64,000 nucleotides of DNA, taken from positions 248,001 through 312,000 of the forward strand of contig NZ_FCOT01000008.1 in the NCBI RefSeq assembly GCF_900046455.1. Reading direction: 5' to 3'. This DNA is from Cellulomonas timonensis. GTDB lineage: Bacteria; Actinomycetota; Actinomycetes; Actinomycetales; Cellulomonadaceae. The notes below the pieces were generated by a model. It saw only the letters and a program-made list of their open reading frames with translations, had not been told where the DNA came from and searched no databases. Each line of letters opens with the position of its first letter. Position 1 is the stretch's first letter. The position numbers and the translations under genes are program-made. This document shows positions 26,530 to 34,741 of the stretch, piece by piece.

Positions 26530-29181
26530 ATGGGGGATCGACCAGACGACATGACGGATGAGGGAGCTGAGGGACGCGTGGGCAATCGCGACGGTGTGCG
26601 GTCGGTGCTGCTGGCTGGCGGTGGCACGGCAGGACACGTCAACCCGTTGCTCGCCGTCGCGGAGGAGTTGCGCAGACGGGATCCGCAGATCCGGTTGACC
26701 GTGCTCGGCACGGAGTCGGGGCTCGAGTCCCGGCTGGTTCCCGAGCGCGGCCTCCCGCTCGCCTTCGTGCCGCGCGTGCCGCTGCCGCGCCGTCCCACAG
26801 CCGAGTGGGCCATGCTGCCCGCCCGGCTGCGCGACGCGGTGCGCACCGCCGGCGAGGTGATCGACGAGACGGGCGCGCAGGTCGTCATCGGCTTCGGCGG
26901 CTACGTCTCCACTCCCGCGTACCTGGCCGCGCGCACCCGGCATGTGCCCGTCGTGGTGCATGAGCAGAACGCCCGCGCGGGCCTGGCGAACCGTCTCGGG
27001 TCCCGCTGGGCGGCGGACGTCGCGGTGACGTTCCCCGGCACCGCGCTGCCGGGCGCCCAGGTCACGGGCCTTCCGCTGCGGCCAGAGATCGCCGCCCTCG
27101 TCGCCGACCGCGCCCGTGACGCCGCGGCGACCCGGGTCGCCGCGGCCGAGCGGCTGGGACTGGACCCGGAGCGTGTCACGCTCGTGGTGACCGGTGGCTC
27201 GTTGGGCGCGCTGAGCCTCAATCGGGCGATGGTGCGCGTCGCGGCCGATCTCCTCGCCGCCGGGGTGCAGGTGCTGCACCTGGCGGGCGCGGGCAAGGCC
27301 GACGAGGTGCGCGAGGTCGTCGCCCCGCTGCCGGGGGGCGAGCGCTACCACGTGCACGAGTACCTCTCGGAGATGCAGCATGCGCTGGCCGTCGCGGACG
27401 TCGTGGTCGGGCGGTCGGGCGCAGGCACTGTCAGTGAGCTCGCCGCCCTCGGCCTGCCGGCCGTCTACGTGCCGCTGCCGGTGGGCAACGGCGAGCAGCG
27501 GCTCAACGCCGCGCCTGTCGTCACGGCTGGCGGCGGGCTGCTCGTCGCCGACGCCGACCTGACCCCCGCGTGGCTCGCCGAGCACCTGTTCCCGATGCTG
27601 GTCGGGGACGGCGCGGCGGGCCTGCGCGAGCGGATGGGTCAGGCCGCGGCCTCCGTGGGTGTGCGTGACGGGGCGGCGCGCGTGGCCGATTTGGTCGAGG
27701 CGCACCTCCCGCCGGTCTCGGGTGGCGGGCTGGCCGACCTCGGACGGGTCCACCTCATCGGCATCGGCGGGGCGGGCATGTCCGCTATCGCCGGGTTGCT
27801 CGTCGCGGCGGGCGTCATCGTGAGCGGCTCAGATGCCAAGGACGGCCCGGTCCTCGACGGCCTGCGCGCCGCCGGGGCACAGGTGTGGGTCGGGCATGAC
27901 GGGACGCACGTGGAGGATGTCGACACTGTGGTCGTCTCGACGGCGGTGCGTGAGTCGAACCCCGAGCTGGCCCGGGCGCGCGAGCGGGGACTGAAGGTGC
28001 TGCACCGCTCCGAGGCCCTGGCTGCCCTCATGCGGGGCCGGGAGGCCATCGCCGTTGCTGGCGCGCATGGCAAGACGACGACGTCGGCGATGATCGCCAC
28101 CGCCCTGGTGCACGCCGGCCTGGACCCGTCGTTCGCCATTGGCGGCGACGTGCTGTCCGACGCGGGCCGGCTCGGTGGCAGCCGCACGGGCGCCGGCCAG
28201 GCGTTCGTGGCCGAGGCCGACGAGTCCGACGGCTCGTTCCTGGCGTACGCGCCCCGCATCGCCGTCGTCACGAATGTCGAGCCGGACCACCTGGACCACT
28301 ACGGCACCCGCGAGGCCTTCGAGGAGGCGTTCGTCGCGTTCGCGGGCCGGATCCAGGACGGCGGCCTGCTCGTGGCCTGCGCCGACGACGCGGGCGCGGC
28401 CGTGCTGGTCGACAGGGTGCGGGCCGATCTCGCCGCGCGTGGGGTCGACATCGTGACCTACGGCCGCGACCCGGGCGCCGACGTGCTCGTCGAGCCGCTC
28501 GGCATGCGCGACGGCACATGGCAGGTCGCGCTGCGCTCGGCTGACCCGACGATCGGCGACGCGGTGCTGAGGCTCACGACGCCGGGTGAGCACAACGCCC
28601 TGAATGCCGCCGCCGCGTTCGCGGCGGCCCGCCGCGCGGGCGCCACGACGACGCAGGCCGTCGAGGGGCTGGCCGGCTTCCGGGGGACCGGGCGCAGGTT
28701 CGAGGAGCGGGGGGTGTCGGCCGGGGTTCGCGTCGTCGACGACTACGCCCACCACCCGACGGAGGTCGCCGCACTGCTGCGCGCCGCGCGCGCCGTCGCG
28801 GGCGACGGCCGGGTGCTCGTGGTCTTCCAGCCGCACCTTTACTCGCGCACACGCACGTTCGCGGCCGAGTTCGGGCAGGCGCTCGACCTCGCGGACGTCG
28901 TCGTGGTGACCGACGTGTACGCGGCCCGTGAGGACCCGGACCCGACGGTCACCGGCCGCCTCGTGGTCGACGCGGTGCCGACCTCCGGGCGCGCGCAGTT
29001 CGTCCCCGATCGCCACGAGGCCGCGCGCGTGCTCGCCGAGCAGGCCCGCGCGGGCGACCTTCTGCTGACCGTGGGCGCCGGTGACGTGACCGAGCTGGCG
29101 CCCGTGGTGCTCGCCGCGCTCGCCGAGCGCGAGCCGGACTTGCCCGCCGCGCCTGGCGCGGGGGGAGCGCAGGGCGCATGA
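26530..29181 (+). CDS. murG/murC: Fused MurG-MurC: lipid II GlcNAc-transferase and UDP-MurNAc--L-alanine ligase
   Basis: One uninterrupted frame of 883 codons encodes two enzymes. Residues about 20-395 are MurG, which adds GlcNAc to lipid I: GGGTAGHVNPLLAVAEEL, HEQNARAGLANR, VVTGGSLGALSLN, GRSGAGTVSELAALGLPAVYVP (split as GRSGAGTVSELAALG, LPAVYVP). Residues about 405-883 are MurC, which adds L-Ala to UDP-MurNAc: VHLIGIGGAGMSAIAGLL, ATP site GAHGKTTTSAM, NVEPDHLDHYG, DDYAHHPTEVAALL. Only about ten residues separate the domains, and no stop intervenes. ATG 26530 is preferred (GGGGAG upstream); GTG 26506/26518, ATG 26551 and GTG 26578 also fit. Internal GTGs at 27661 and 27682 could allow separate MurC synthesis. 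A frame error removing a stop is possible but less likely. Confidence 0.9.
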   Translation: MGDRPDDMTDEGAEGRVGNRDGVRSVLLAGGGTAGHVNPLLAVAEELRRRDPQIRLTVLGTESGLESRLVPERGLPLAFVPRVPLPRRPTAEWAMLPARLRDAVRTAGEVIDETGAQVVIGFGGYVSTPAYLAARTRHVPVVVHEQNARAGLANRLGSRWAADVAVTFPGTALPGAQVTGLPLRPEIAALVADRARDAAATRVAAAERLGLDPERVTLVVTGGSLGALSLNRAMVRVAADLLAAGVQVLHLAGAGKADEVREVVAPLPGGERYHVHEYLSEMQHALAVADVVVGRSGAGTVSELAALGLPAVYVPLPVGNGEQRLNAAPVVTAGGGLLVADADLTPAWLAEHLFPMLVGDGAAGLRERMGQAAASVGVRDGAARVADLVEAHLPPVSGGGLADLGRVHLIGIGGAGMSAIAGLLVAAGVIVSGSDAKDGPVLDGLRAAGAQVWVGHDGTHVEDVDTVVVSTAVRESNPELARARERGLKVLHRSEALAALMRGREAIAVAGAHGKTTTSAMIATALVHAGLDPSFAIGGDVLSDAGRLGGSRTGAGQAFVAEADESDGSFLAYAPRIAVVTNVEPDHLDHYGTREAFEEAFVAFAGRIQDGGLLVACADDAGAAVLVDRVRADLAARGVDIVTYGRDPGADVLVEPLGMRDGTWQVALRSADPTIGDAVLRLTTPGEHNALNAAAAFAAARRAGATTTQAVEGLAGFRGTGRRFEERGVSAGVRVVDDYAHHPTEVAALLRAARAVAGDGRVLVVFQPHLYSRTRTFAAEFGQALDLADVVVVTDVYAAREDPDPTVTGRLVVDAVPTSGRAQFVPDRHEAARVLAEQARAGDLLLTVGAGDVTELAPVVLAALAEREPDLPAAPGAGGAQGA

Positions 29182-30245
29182 CCCCGCAGCGCCCGCGGCC
29201 GCCGGTTCCCGGGCGCACCGCGCGCCCGGCGGCGCCGCGTGCGCCCGAGCGGCCGCGACCCGCCCTGCCGTCGAAGCCGTCGACGCCGAAGCCGACGACT
29301 CCGACGGAGCCCGGCGCGCCCACGGGCCAGACGCCGGCCACGGGGCAGACCCCTGCCGCGGGGAGGCCCCCATCGGCCGCCCGGCCCGCCTCCACGCGGG
29401 GCGCGCCCACACCTCCGGGCGAGCCGAGCGTCACCACCTATACCGCTGGGCGGCGCGGGAACGCGCTGCCCGTGCGCCCGCCGGTCGTCTCGACGAGCTC
29501 GGCGGCGCGGTTCGCCGAGCGCGCACGGGCCCGCCGCCGGTTGGCGCGCCGCGACGTGCTGGTGGCCGTGGGCGCCGTGGTCGGCGTGGGGGCGCTGGCC
29601 TGGCTGCTGCTCTGGTCGCCGGTGCTCCGGCTCGACCAGTCGCTGGTCACGGTTTCCGGCGCGGGCACTGTGGTGGCGGTCGACCAGGTGCGCGCGGTCG
29701 TCGCGGAGCGCGGCACGACGCCGTTGACGCGCCTGGACACTGTCGGGCTGCGCGAGGACGTGCTGGACGTGCCCGGCGTGCGTGAGGCTGAGATCAGCCG
29801 GGCGTGGCCGCGTGGGCTGCACATCGAGCTGGTGTCACGCGAGCCGGTGGCGGCGGTGCCCGAGGAGGCTGGGGCCGCGCCAGACGGCGGCGAGCCGGGG
29901 TTCGCGCTGGTGGACATGGACGGCGTGCAGGTCGGCAGGGTGGAGGTGCCGCCCGAGGGGCTGCCCGTCGTCCAGGTCCCGGTGGGCCAGCCGCGCACGC
30001 TCGAGGCCGTGCTGACGGTGTTGGAGGCGCTGCCGGCGGAGCTGCTGGCGGAGGTGGCCGAGGTCTCGGCCGAGTCTCAGGACACGGTCACGATGGCGTT
30101 GCGTGACGGGGCGCGCGTGGACTGGGGGAGCGGGCAGGACACCTCGCTGAAGATCGCGGTGCTCGGCGCCCTCCGCTCGGCTCCGGAGAGCGCCGGGGCC
30201 AGCGTGTACGACGTGTCGGCGCCGACGCTGCCGATCACGAAGTGA
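29178..30245 (+). CDS. ftsQ: Cell division protein FtsQ (DivIB)
   Basis: Bitopic divisome protein of 355 aa that bridges FtsL/FtsB to other division proteins. Cytoplasmic N-terminus of about 125 residues extremely rich in Pro, Thr, Arg and Ala; one membrane helix (VLVAVGAVVGVGALAWLLLW); then a POTRA domain (VLRLDQSLVTVSGAGTVVAVDQ, split as VLRLDQSLVTV, SGAGTVVAVDQ) and a beta domain with REAEISRAWPRGLHIELVSREPVA (split as REAEISRAWPRGLHIE, LVSREPVA). ATG 29178 overlaps the murC stop. A 211-bp gap with regulatory features separates it from ftsZ. Confidence 0.92.
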   Translation: MTPQRPRPPVPGRTARPAAPRAPERPRPALPSKPSTPKPTTPTEPGAPTGQTPATGQTPAAGRPPSAARPASTRGAPTPPGEPSVTTYTAGRRGNALPVRPPVVSTSSAARFAERARARRRLARRDVLVAVGAVVGVGALAWLLLWSPVLRLDQSLVTVSGAGTVVAVDQVRAVVAERGTTPLTRLDTVGLREDVLDVPGVREAEISRAWPRGLHIELVSREPVAAVPEEAGAAPDGGEPGFALVDMDGVQVGRVEVPPEGLPVVQVPVGQPRTLEAVLTVLEALPAELLAEVAEVSAESQDTVTMALRDGARVDWGSGQDTSLKIAVLGALRSAPESAGASVYDVSAPTLPITK

Positions 30246-30348
30246 GGGCGTCTTGGGCGGGCGAGGAGCCTCGCGACCTGCGATCGTGGCCGACACGCGC
30301 GGCGTGGTCGTTGATCGCGGCCCCCGGCGCACATAGCGTCACGAGCTA

Positions 30349-30390
30349 GAGAATATGACATAACTATAACCCTCTACTTGAGGGTGAAGG
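30349..30390 (+). promoter_or_regulatory. AT-rich ftsZ upstream element with small stem-loop
   Basis: An AT-rich island (AGAATATGACATAACTATAA) in very GC-rich DNA leads into ACCCTC-TACTT-GAGGGT (30369-30385), a perfect 6-bp inverted repeat, about 70 bp before the ftsZ start. Actinobacteria commonly show a similar ACCCT...AGGGT element upstream of ftsZ, so it is probably a promoter with an operator or 5' leader hairpin. Confidence 0.6.
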
Positions 30391-30456
30391 TTTCGGCTTC
30401 GACGGTCAACCCGCCGCAGCCGTGCAGGTCCCGGCGCACAACGAGAGGCACCCACT

Positions 30457-31710
30457 GTGGCAGCTCCGCAGAACTACCTGGCGGTCATCAAGGTCGTCGG
30501 CATCGGTGGTGGGGGCGTCAACGCCGTCAACCGCATGATCGAGGTCGGCCTCAAGGGTGTCGAGTTCATCGCGATCAACACCGATGCCCAGGCTCTGCTG
30601 ATGTCCGACGCCGACGTCAAGCTCGACGTCGGCCGCGAGCTCACCCGCGGGCTCGGCGCGGGCGCCGACCCCGAGGTCGGCAAGAAGGCCGCCGAGGACC
30701 ACGCCGAGGAGATCGAGGACGTGCTCCGCGGCGCGGACATGGTCTTCGTCACCGCCGGCGAGGGCGGCGGCACCGGCACCGGCGGCGCGCCCGTCGTGGC
30801 CCGCATCGCCCGCTCGCTCGGCGCGCTGACCATCGGCGTCGTCACGCGCCCGTTCACCTTCGAGGGCCGCCGCCGCTCGGTGCAGGCCGACTCCGGCATC
30901 GACGCGCTGCGGGCCGAGGTCGACACGCTCATCGTCATTCCCAATGACCGGCTGCTGTCGATCTCCGACCGCTCGGTGTCAGTGCTCGACGCGTTCCACT
31001 CGGCCGACCAGGTGCTGCTGTCGGGTGTGCAGGGCATCACCGACCTCATCACCACCCCCGGGCTCATCAACCTCGACTTCGCCGACGTCAAGTCCGTCAT
31101 GCAGGGCGCCGGGTCCGCCCTCATGGGGATCGGCTCGGCGCGCGGCGACGACCGCGCGGTGCAGGCTGCCGAGCTGGCGATCTCCTCGCCGCTGCTCGAG
31201 GCCAGCATCGACGGCGCCCATGGCGTGCTGCTGTCGATCCAGGGCGGCTCCGACCTCGGCTTGTTCGAGATCAACGAGGCCGCGCGCCTGGTGCAGGAGG
31301 CCGCGCACCCCGAGGCCAACATCATCTTCGGCGCGGTGATCGACGACGCGCTCGGCGACGAGGTGCGGGTCACCGTCATCGCCGCCGGCTTCGACGGCGG
31401 ATCCCCCGTGGTCCGGCGTGACAGCCGCGGCCTCGGCCAGGTCAGCGGCTCCACCGCCGCCCGGAGCGCCCCCGCCGCAGCGCCGACGCACGCCGCCGCA
31501 CAGCCCCGGCCGGTCGACCCCGACGAGGACGTCGTTCGCGTGGGCTCGCCCATGCGCCCTGTCGCTGCGGCTCCCGTGCCGACGTTCCTGGCCTCCGAGC
31601 CCGTCGCCCCGGCGCCCAGCACGGGGCAGCTCGCCGTTCCGCAAATCTTCGAGGAGGACCACTCGCGTCGTGCGAACGAGGAGCTGGACGTCCCCGACTT
31701 CCTCAAGTAG
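30457..31710 (+). CDS. ftsZ: Cell division GTPase FtsZ
   Basis: Tubulin-like GTPase that forms the Z-ring (417 aa). Seen: [18 protein letters not shown] near the N-terminus, the tubulin signature [11 protein letters not shown], the T7 loop [11 protein letters not shown], and a variable Pro/Ala-rich linker. The C-terminal conserved peptide is [10 protein letters not shown]-like ([10 protein letters not shown]), which binds SepF and other partners. GTG 30457 follows AACGAGAGGCACCC. pgeF starts four bases downstream of the stop. Confidence 0.98.
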   Translation: MAAPQNYLAVIKVVGIGGGGVNAVNRMIEVGLKGVEFIAINTDAQALLMSDADVKLDVGRELTRGLGAGADPEVGKKAAEDHAEEIEDVLRGADMVFVTAGEGGGTGTGGAPVVARIARSLGALTIGVVTRPFTFEGRRRSVQADSGIDALRAEVDTLIVIPNDRLLSISDRSVSVLDAFHSADQVLLSGVQGITDLITTPGLINLDFADVKSVMQGAGSALMGIGSARGDDRAVQAAELAISSPLLEASIDGAHGVLLSIQGGSDLGLFEINEAARLVQEAAHPEANIIFGAVIDDALGDEVRVTVIAAGFDGGSPVVRRDSRGLGQVSGSTAARSAPAAAPTHAAAQPRPVDPDEDVVRVGSPMRPVAAAPVPTFLASEPVAPAPSTGQLAVPQIFEEDHSRRANEELDVPDFLK

Positions 31711-31713
31711 CCC

Positions 31714-32463
31714 ATGGGCCTCCCCGTCCTCGAGGCCGACCTGGGCCCTCGGGTGCGGGCGGGCTTCACGACGCGTGCGGGCGGGCGTTCCGCCGGGCCG
31801 TGGGCGACGCTGAACCTCGGCCTGGCCGTGGGCGACCGCGTGTCGGACGTTCGCGCCAACCGCGCCCTGGTCGAGGAATGGGCCGGTGTGCCCGTCGTCT
31901 TCGGCGAGCAGGTGCACGGCGCGAGTGTGCGGGTGCTCGACCGGGCCCCCGCGGTGGAGGACCGGTCGGCGGGCCCCGGAGACGCGCTGGTCGCGACCTC
32001 GCCCCGGATCGCCGTGGGCGTGTACGTGGCCGACTGCGTGCCGCTGCTCCTGGCCGACCCCGACGCGGGGATGGTCGCCGCGGTGCACGCGGGGCGCGCC
32101 GGCCTCGTCGCCGGCGTCGTGCGTGCCGCCGTCCAGACGATGAGCTCCCGCGGCGCGGTCCCCGAGCGGATGCGGGCGGTCATCGGCCCCTGCATCGGGG
32201 GTGACGCGTACGAGGTCCCCGAGGCGATGCGCGCCGACGTGGCCGCCGTCATCCCCGAGGCCTGGGCGGTGACGCGGTGGGGGACCCCCGGCGTCGACCT
32301 CGGCGCCGGCGTCTCCGCCGAGCTCGCCCGGGCGGGCGTCGTCGACGTGGCGCGCGTTTCGACGTGCACGTTCTCCGAGGAGCGGCTTTACTCTCACCGT
32401 CGCGCATCGGCCGCGGGCGGTGTCACCGGCAGATTCGCCGGGGTGATCCGCCTCGTCGAATGA
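31714..32463 (+). CDS. pgeF: Peptidoglycan editing factor PgeF (YfiH/laccase-domain family)
   Basis: A 249-aa cytosolic protein of the DUF152/YfiH family. It was long called polyphenol oxidase or multicopper laccase domain; work in E. coli supports a role in keeping stem peptide composition correct. Metal/active-site motifs are seen: GEQVHGASVRVLDR, YVADCVPLLLADP, AAVHAGRAGLVAGVV, GPCIGGDAYEVP. Starts directly after ftsZ, probably in the same transcript. The yggS gene that usually follows in this cluster is absent. Confidence 0.92.
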   Translation: MGLPVLEADLGPRVRAGFTTRAGGRSAGPWATLNLGLAVGDRVSDVRANRALVEEWAGVPVVFGEQVHGASVRVLDRAPAVEDRSAGPGDALVATSPRIAVGVYVADCVPLLLADPDAGMVAAVHAGRAGLVAGVVRAAVQTMSSRGAVPERMRAVIGPCIGGDAYEVPEAMRADVAAVIPEAWAVTRWGTPGVDLGAGVSAELARAGVVDVARVSTCTFSEERLYSHRRASAAGGVTGRFAGVIRLVE

Positions 32464-32569
32464 GGCGGGGGCAATCCGGACGGCCCGCGCGTGTCGCGGC
32501 AAGTCGGGGCGGGCGCCTTGCTAGCGTCGAAGAAGGGAACTGACAGTCCCGGGGGAAGAGGAGACCGCG

Positions 32570-33037
32570 ATGGCCGGAGCGCTGCGCAAGACGATGCTGT
32601 ACCTCGGCCTCGCCGACGAACGAGGCGAGCACGAGGAGTACGTCGACGAGTACGACGAACTGGAGGCTACGGTGCCGCAGGAGTACGAGGCTCAGGTCAC
32701 GCCGCTCCACCGGCCGACGGTGAAGGTCGCGCAGCCCGCGCCCGCCACCGGCGAGCTCCGGCGGATCACGACGATCCACCCGCGCGCCTACAACGACGCG
32801 CGCAAGATCGGCGAGGCGTTCCGCGAGGGCACGCCGGTGATCATGAACCTCTCCGACATGGACGACGCGGACGCGAAGCGCCTGGTCGACTTCTCGGCGG
32901 GCCTGATCTTCGGCTTGCACGGCGCCATCGAGCGAGTCACCAACAAGGTGTTCCTGCTCTCGCCCGCCCACGTCGAGGTGACCGGTGACGAGCAGCCCGC
33001 CGAGCCCGCCCCCGCGGGCTTCTTCAACCAGAGCTGA
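32570..33037 (+). CDS. sepF: Cell division protein SepF
   Basis: A 155-aa Z-ring membrane anchor. N-terminal amphipathic helix ([15 protein letters not shown]), acidic spacer [11 protein letters not shown], and the SepF core with [43 protein letters not shown] (split as [23 protein letters not shown]), [10 protein letters not shown] and [11 protein letters not shown] 32570 has a strong GGAAGAGGAGA upstream. A TAGCGT box at 32522-32527 may be its promoter. It replaces the need for FtsA and ZipA, which Actinobacteria lack. Confidence 0.96.
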   Translation: MAGALRKTMLYLGLADERGEHEEYVDEYDELEATVPQEYEAQVTPLHRPTVKVAQPAPATGELRRITTIHPRAYNDARKIGEAFREGTPVIMNLSDMDDADAKRLVDFSAGLIFGLHGAIERVTNKVFLLSPAHVEVTGDEQPAEPAPAGFFNQS

Positions 33038-33040
33038 CGC

Positions 33041-33325
33041 GTGAGATTGGTCGCTGACGTCCTCTATCTGGTCGTCCTCGTCTTCTTCCTGCTCCTGCTC
33101 GCGCGGCTCGTCCTCGACTGGGTGCAGTTCTTCGCACGTGAGTGGCGTCCACGCGGTGTGATGCTCGTCGTCGCCGAGGCGACCTACACCGTGACGGACC
33201 CGCCGCTGCGTGCGATCCGCCGGGTGGTTCCCCCGCTCTCGCTCGGGACAGTGCGCCTCGACCTGGCGTTCCTGATCTTGATGCTGGCGTGCTCCGTGCT
33301 CCTGTCCGTGCTGGCCGCAGTGTGA
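33041..33325 (+). CDS. YggT family membrane protein
   Basis: A 94-aa membrane protein with two to three hydrophobic segments (YLVVLVFFLLLLARLVLDWV and LDLAFLILMLACSVLLSVLA) and the family loop TDPPLRAIRRVVPPL. It is the standard neighbour of sepF and divIVA. In some bacteria it is linked to osmotic tolerance or photosynthetic membrane assembly; its role here is unknown. It begins three bases after the sepF stop at GTG 33041. Confidence 0.93.
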   Translation: MRLVADVLYLVVLVFFLLLLARLVLDWVQFFAREWRPRGVMLVVAEATYTVTDPPLRAIRRVVPPLSLGTVRLDLAFLILMLACSVLLSVLAAV

Positions 33326-33360
33326 TCCGGGTGAGCGTCGTCAACCCGTGCGGGCTCTAT

Positions 33361-33393
33361 CACCCCTTGGGCATGCAGGCCGCCCGAGGGGTG
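33361..33393 (+). terminator. Stem-loop after yggT
   Basis: CACCCCTTGGGC pairs with GCCCGAGGGGTG (12 pairs, one wobble) around a 9-nt loop, 35 bp after the yggT stop. It probably ends most dcw transcription before divIVA. No T tract. Confidence 0.65.
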
Positions 33394-33407
33394 AGCAGTG
33401 CGTGGCG

Positions 33408-33421
33408 GGTCGCATGCGACC
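33408..33421. promoter_or_regulatory. 14-bp palindrome in the divIVA promoter
   Basis: GGTCGCATGCGACC is a perfect palindrome placed 14 bp before a likely -10 box TACCGT (33436-33441). It overlaps the expected -35 region, a position typical of an operator or activator site. The binding protein is unknown. Confidence 0.5.
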
Positions 33422-33503
33422 GCCTCAATGTCCGCTACCGTGAGCCGAGGTGGTCGGTGACTGCCCACCGGCTAGACCAAGTTCGACCGAAGAGGTGACG
33501 ACG

Positions 33504-34145
33504 ATGGCACTGCTGACAGCAGACGACGTCCTGAACAAGAAGTTCCAGGCGACGAAGTTTCGTGAGGGCTACGACCAGGACGAGGTCGATGACTTCCTCG
33601 ACGAGGTCGTCAACACCCTGCGCGACCTGCAGACCGAGAACGAGGACCTCAAGACGAAGCTCGCGGCAGCCGAGCGACGCATCGCCGAGCTCAGCCGGGC
33701 AGGCGCTCAGCAGGCCGCCCCGGCTCCGGCTTCGGAGCCGACCCCCGAGCCGCAGCCCGCGCCCGCCCCCCCGGTGAGCCCGCAGCGGCCCAACGAGCCC
33801 GAGTCGGCCACGGGAATGCTCGCCCTGGCGCAGAAGCTGCACGACGACTACGTGCGCAGCGGCCAGGAGGAGAGCGACCGGCTCATCTCCGAGGCCAAGG
33901 CCCAGGGCACGCGCATCGTCCGTGAGGCGGAGGAGACGTCGTCGCGCACGCTCGGGCAGCTCGAGCAGGAGCGCTCGCTGCTGGAGCGCAAGATCGACGA
34001 GCTCCGCGTGTTCGAGCGGGACTACCGCACGCGGCTCAAGAGCTACCTCGAGAACCTCCTCGGAGACCTCGACAACAGGGGTAGCGCGCTGCCTCCGCGC
34101 AGTGGACAGAATGCCCAGCCTGGGGCGGCCTCGCGAGGCGTCTGA
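33504..34145 (+). CDS. divIVA: Polar growth/division protein DivIVA (Wag31)
   Basis: A 213-aa coiled-coil protein that localises to poles and septa and organises wall growth in Actinobacteria. N-terminal DivIVA membrane-binding domain (LTADDVLNKKFQATKFREGY, then DEVDDFLDEVVNTLRDLQ), a Pro/Ala/Glu-rich linker (EPTPEPQPAPAPPVSP), a long coiled coil through SDRLISEAKAQGTRIVREAE and ERDYRTRLKSYLENLL, and a short polar tail. ATG 33504 follows GAAGAGGTGACG. It has its own promoter region (33408-33441) and a strong downstream hairpin, so it is likely expressed separately from sepF-yggT. Confidence 0.97.
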   Translation: MALLTADDVLNKKFQATKFREGYDQDEVDDFLDEVVNTLRDLQTENEDLKTKLAAAERRIAELSRAGAQQAAPAPASEPTPEPQPAPAPPVSPQRPNEPESATGMLALAQKLHDDYVRSGQEESDRLISEAKAQGTRIVREAEETSSRTLGQLEQERSLLERKIDELRVFERDYRTRLKSYLENLLGDLDNRGSALPPRSGQNAQPGAASRGV

Positions 34146-34160
34146 CCTGCACTTTCGTTC

Positions 34161-34204
34161 CACAACACACCGTGTCGAGGCCATGCCTCACGCGGTGTGT
34201 TGTG
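34161..34204 (+). terminator. Strong terminator hairpin after divIVA
   Basis: CACAACACACCG and CGGTGTGTTGTG form a perfect 12-bp stem. A second small stem GAGGC-CAT-GCCTC lies inside the loop. It starts 15 bases after the divIVA stop. Confidence 0.85.
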
Positions 34205-34255
34205 CGTTGTGGGCAACGCGCATAGTCTCGCGTGACTTCCACAGAGAGGGCGCAA

Positions 34256-34717
34256 GTGGCCATCAACCACTCACTCAGCAGGGGGACGACATCGCAGGGG
34301 GGGTTGGATCTCGCGAAGGCGGTCCGACTATTCCCCGTGCGTGACGGTGAGAAGCCGTGGTCGGTCCGAGATGTGCGTGCTGTCGCCGACGAGCTCATGA
34401 GCGACGTCGCGCGACTTACCTCCGAGCTCTCGGCTGCGGACGCCGAGCTCTCGAATCTGTTGCGGAACTCCGGCGACGGAGCTGGCGACGACCAGGCAGA
34501 CTCCGGCTCGAGCGCACTCGAGCGCGAGCATGAGCTCACCCTGGTGAACAACACGCGTGACCTCCTGGCCCAGACGGCCCACGCCTTGGCGCGCATCAAC
34601 GCGGGCACGTTCGGGACGTGCGAGTCGTGTGGGAAGGCGATCGGCAAGGCGCGGGTGGAGGCCTTCCCCCGCGCCACGCTGTGCGTGGAGTGCAAGCAGC
34701 GCGAGGAACGTCGGTGA
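34256..34717 (+). CDS. DksA/TraR-type C4 zinc finger protein
   Basis: A 153-aa protein with a helical middle and a C-terminal DksA/TraR zinc finger: CESCGKAIGKARVEAFPRATLCVECK (split as CESCGKAIGKARVEA and FPRATLCVECK) holds the two CxxC pairs. Family members bind RNA polymerase through the secondary channel; a coiled coil with DxxDxA acidic tip is not clear here, so the effect on transcription is uncertain. GTG 34256 has AGAGAGGG six bases upstream. An earlier in-frame GTG (34232) lies only three bases after a TAGTCT -10 box, so transcription should begin after it. Confidence 0.82.
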   Translation: MAINHSLSRGTTSQGGLDLAKAVRLFPVRDGEKPWSVRDVRAVADELMSDVARLTSELSAADAELSNLLRNSGDGAGDDQADSGSSALEREHELTLVNNTRDLLAQTAHALARINAGTFGTCESCGKAIGKARVEAFPRATLCVECKQREERR

Positions 34718-34725
34718 GCCCACCG

Positions 34726-34741
34726 TAGACTCCTGCGGGTG
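34726..34741 (+). promoter_or_regulatory. Predicted leaderless promoter of lspA
   Basis: TAGACT (34726-34731) ends seven bases before the lspA GTG, and no ribosome binding site lies in between. This predicts transcription starting at the start codon. Confidence 0.6.

Noticed and set aside
30246-30456. A small gene between ftsQ and ftsZ
   Set aside because: No frame with a start and ribosome binding site; the gap looks regulatory.
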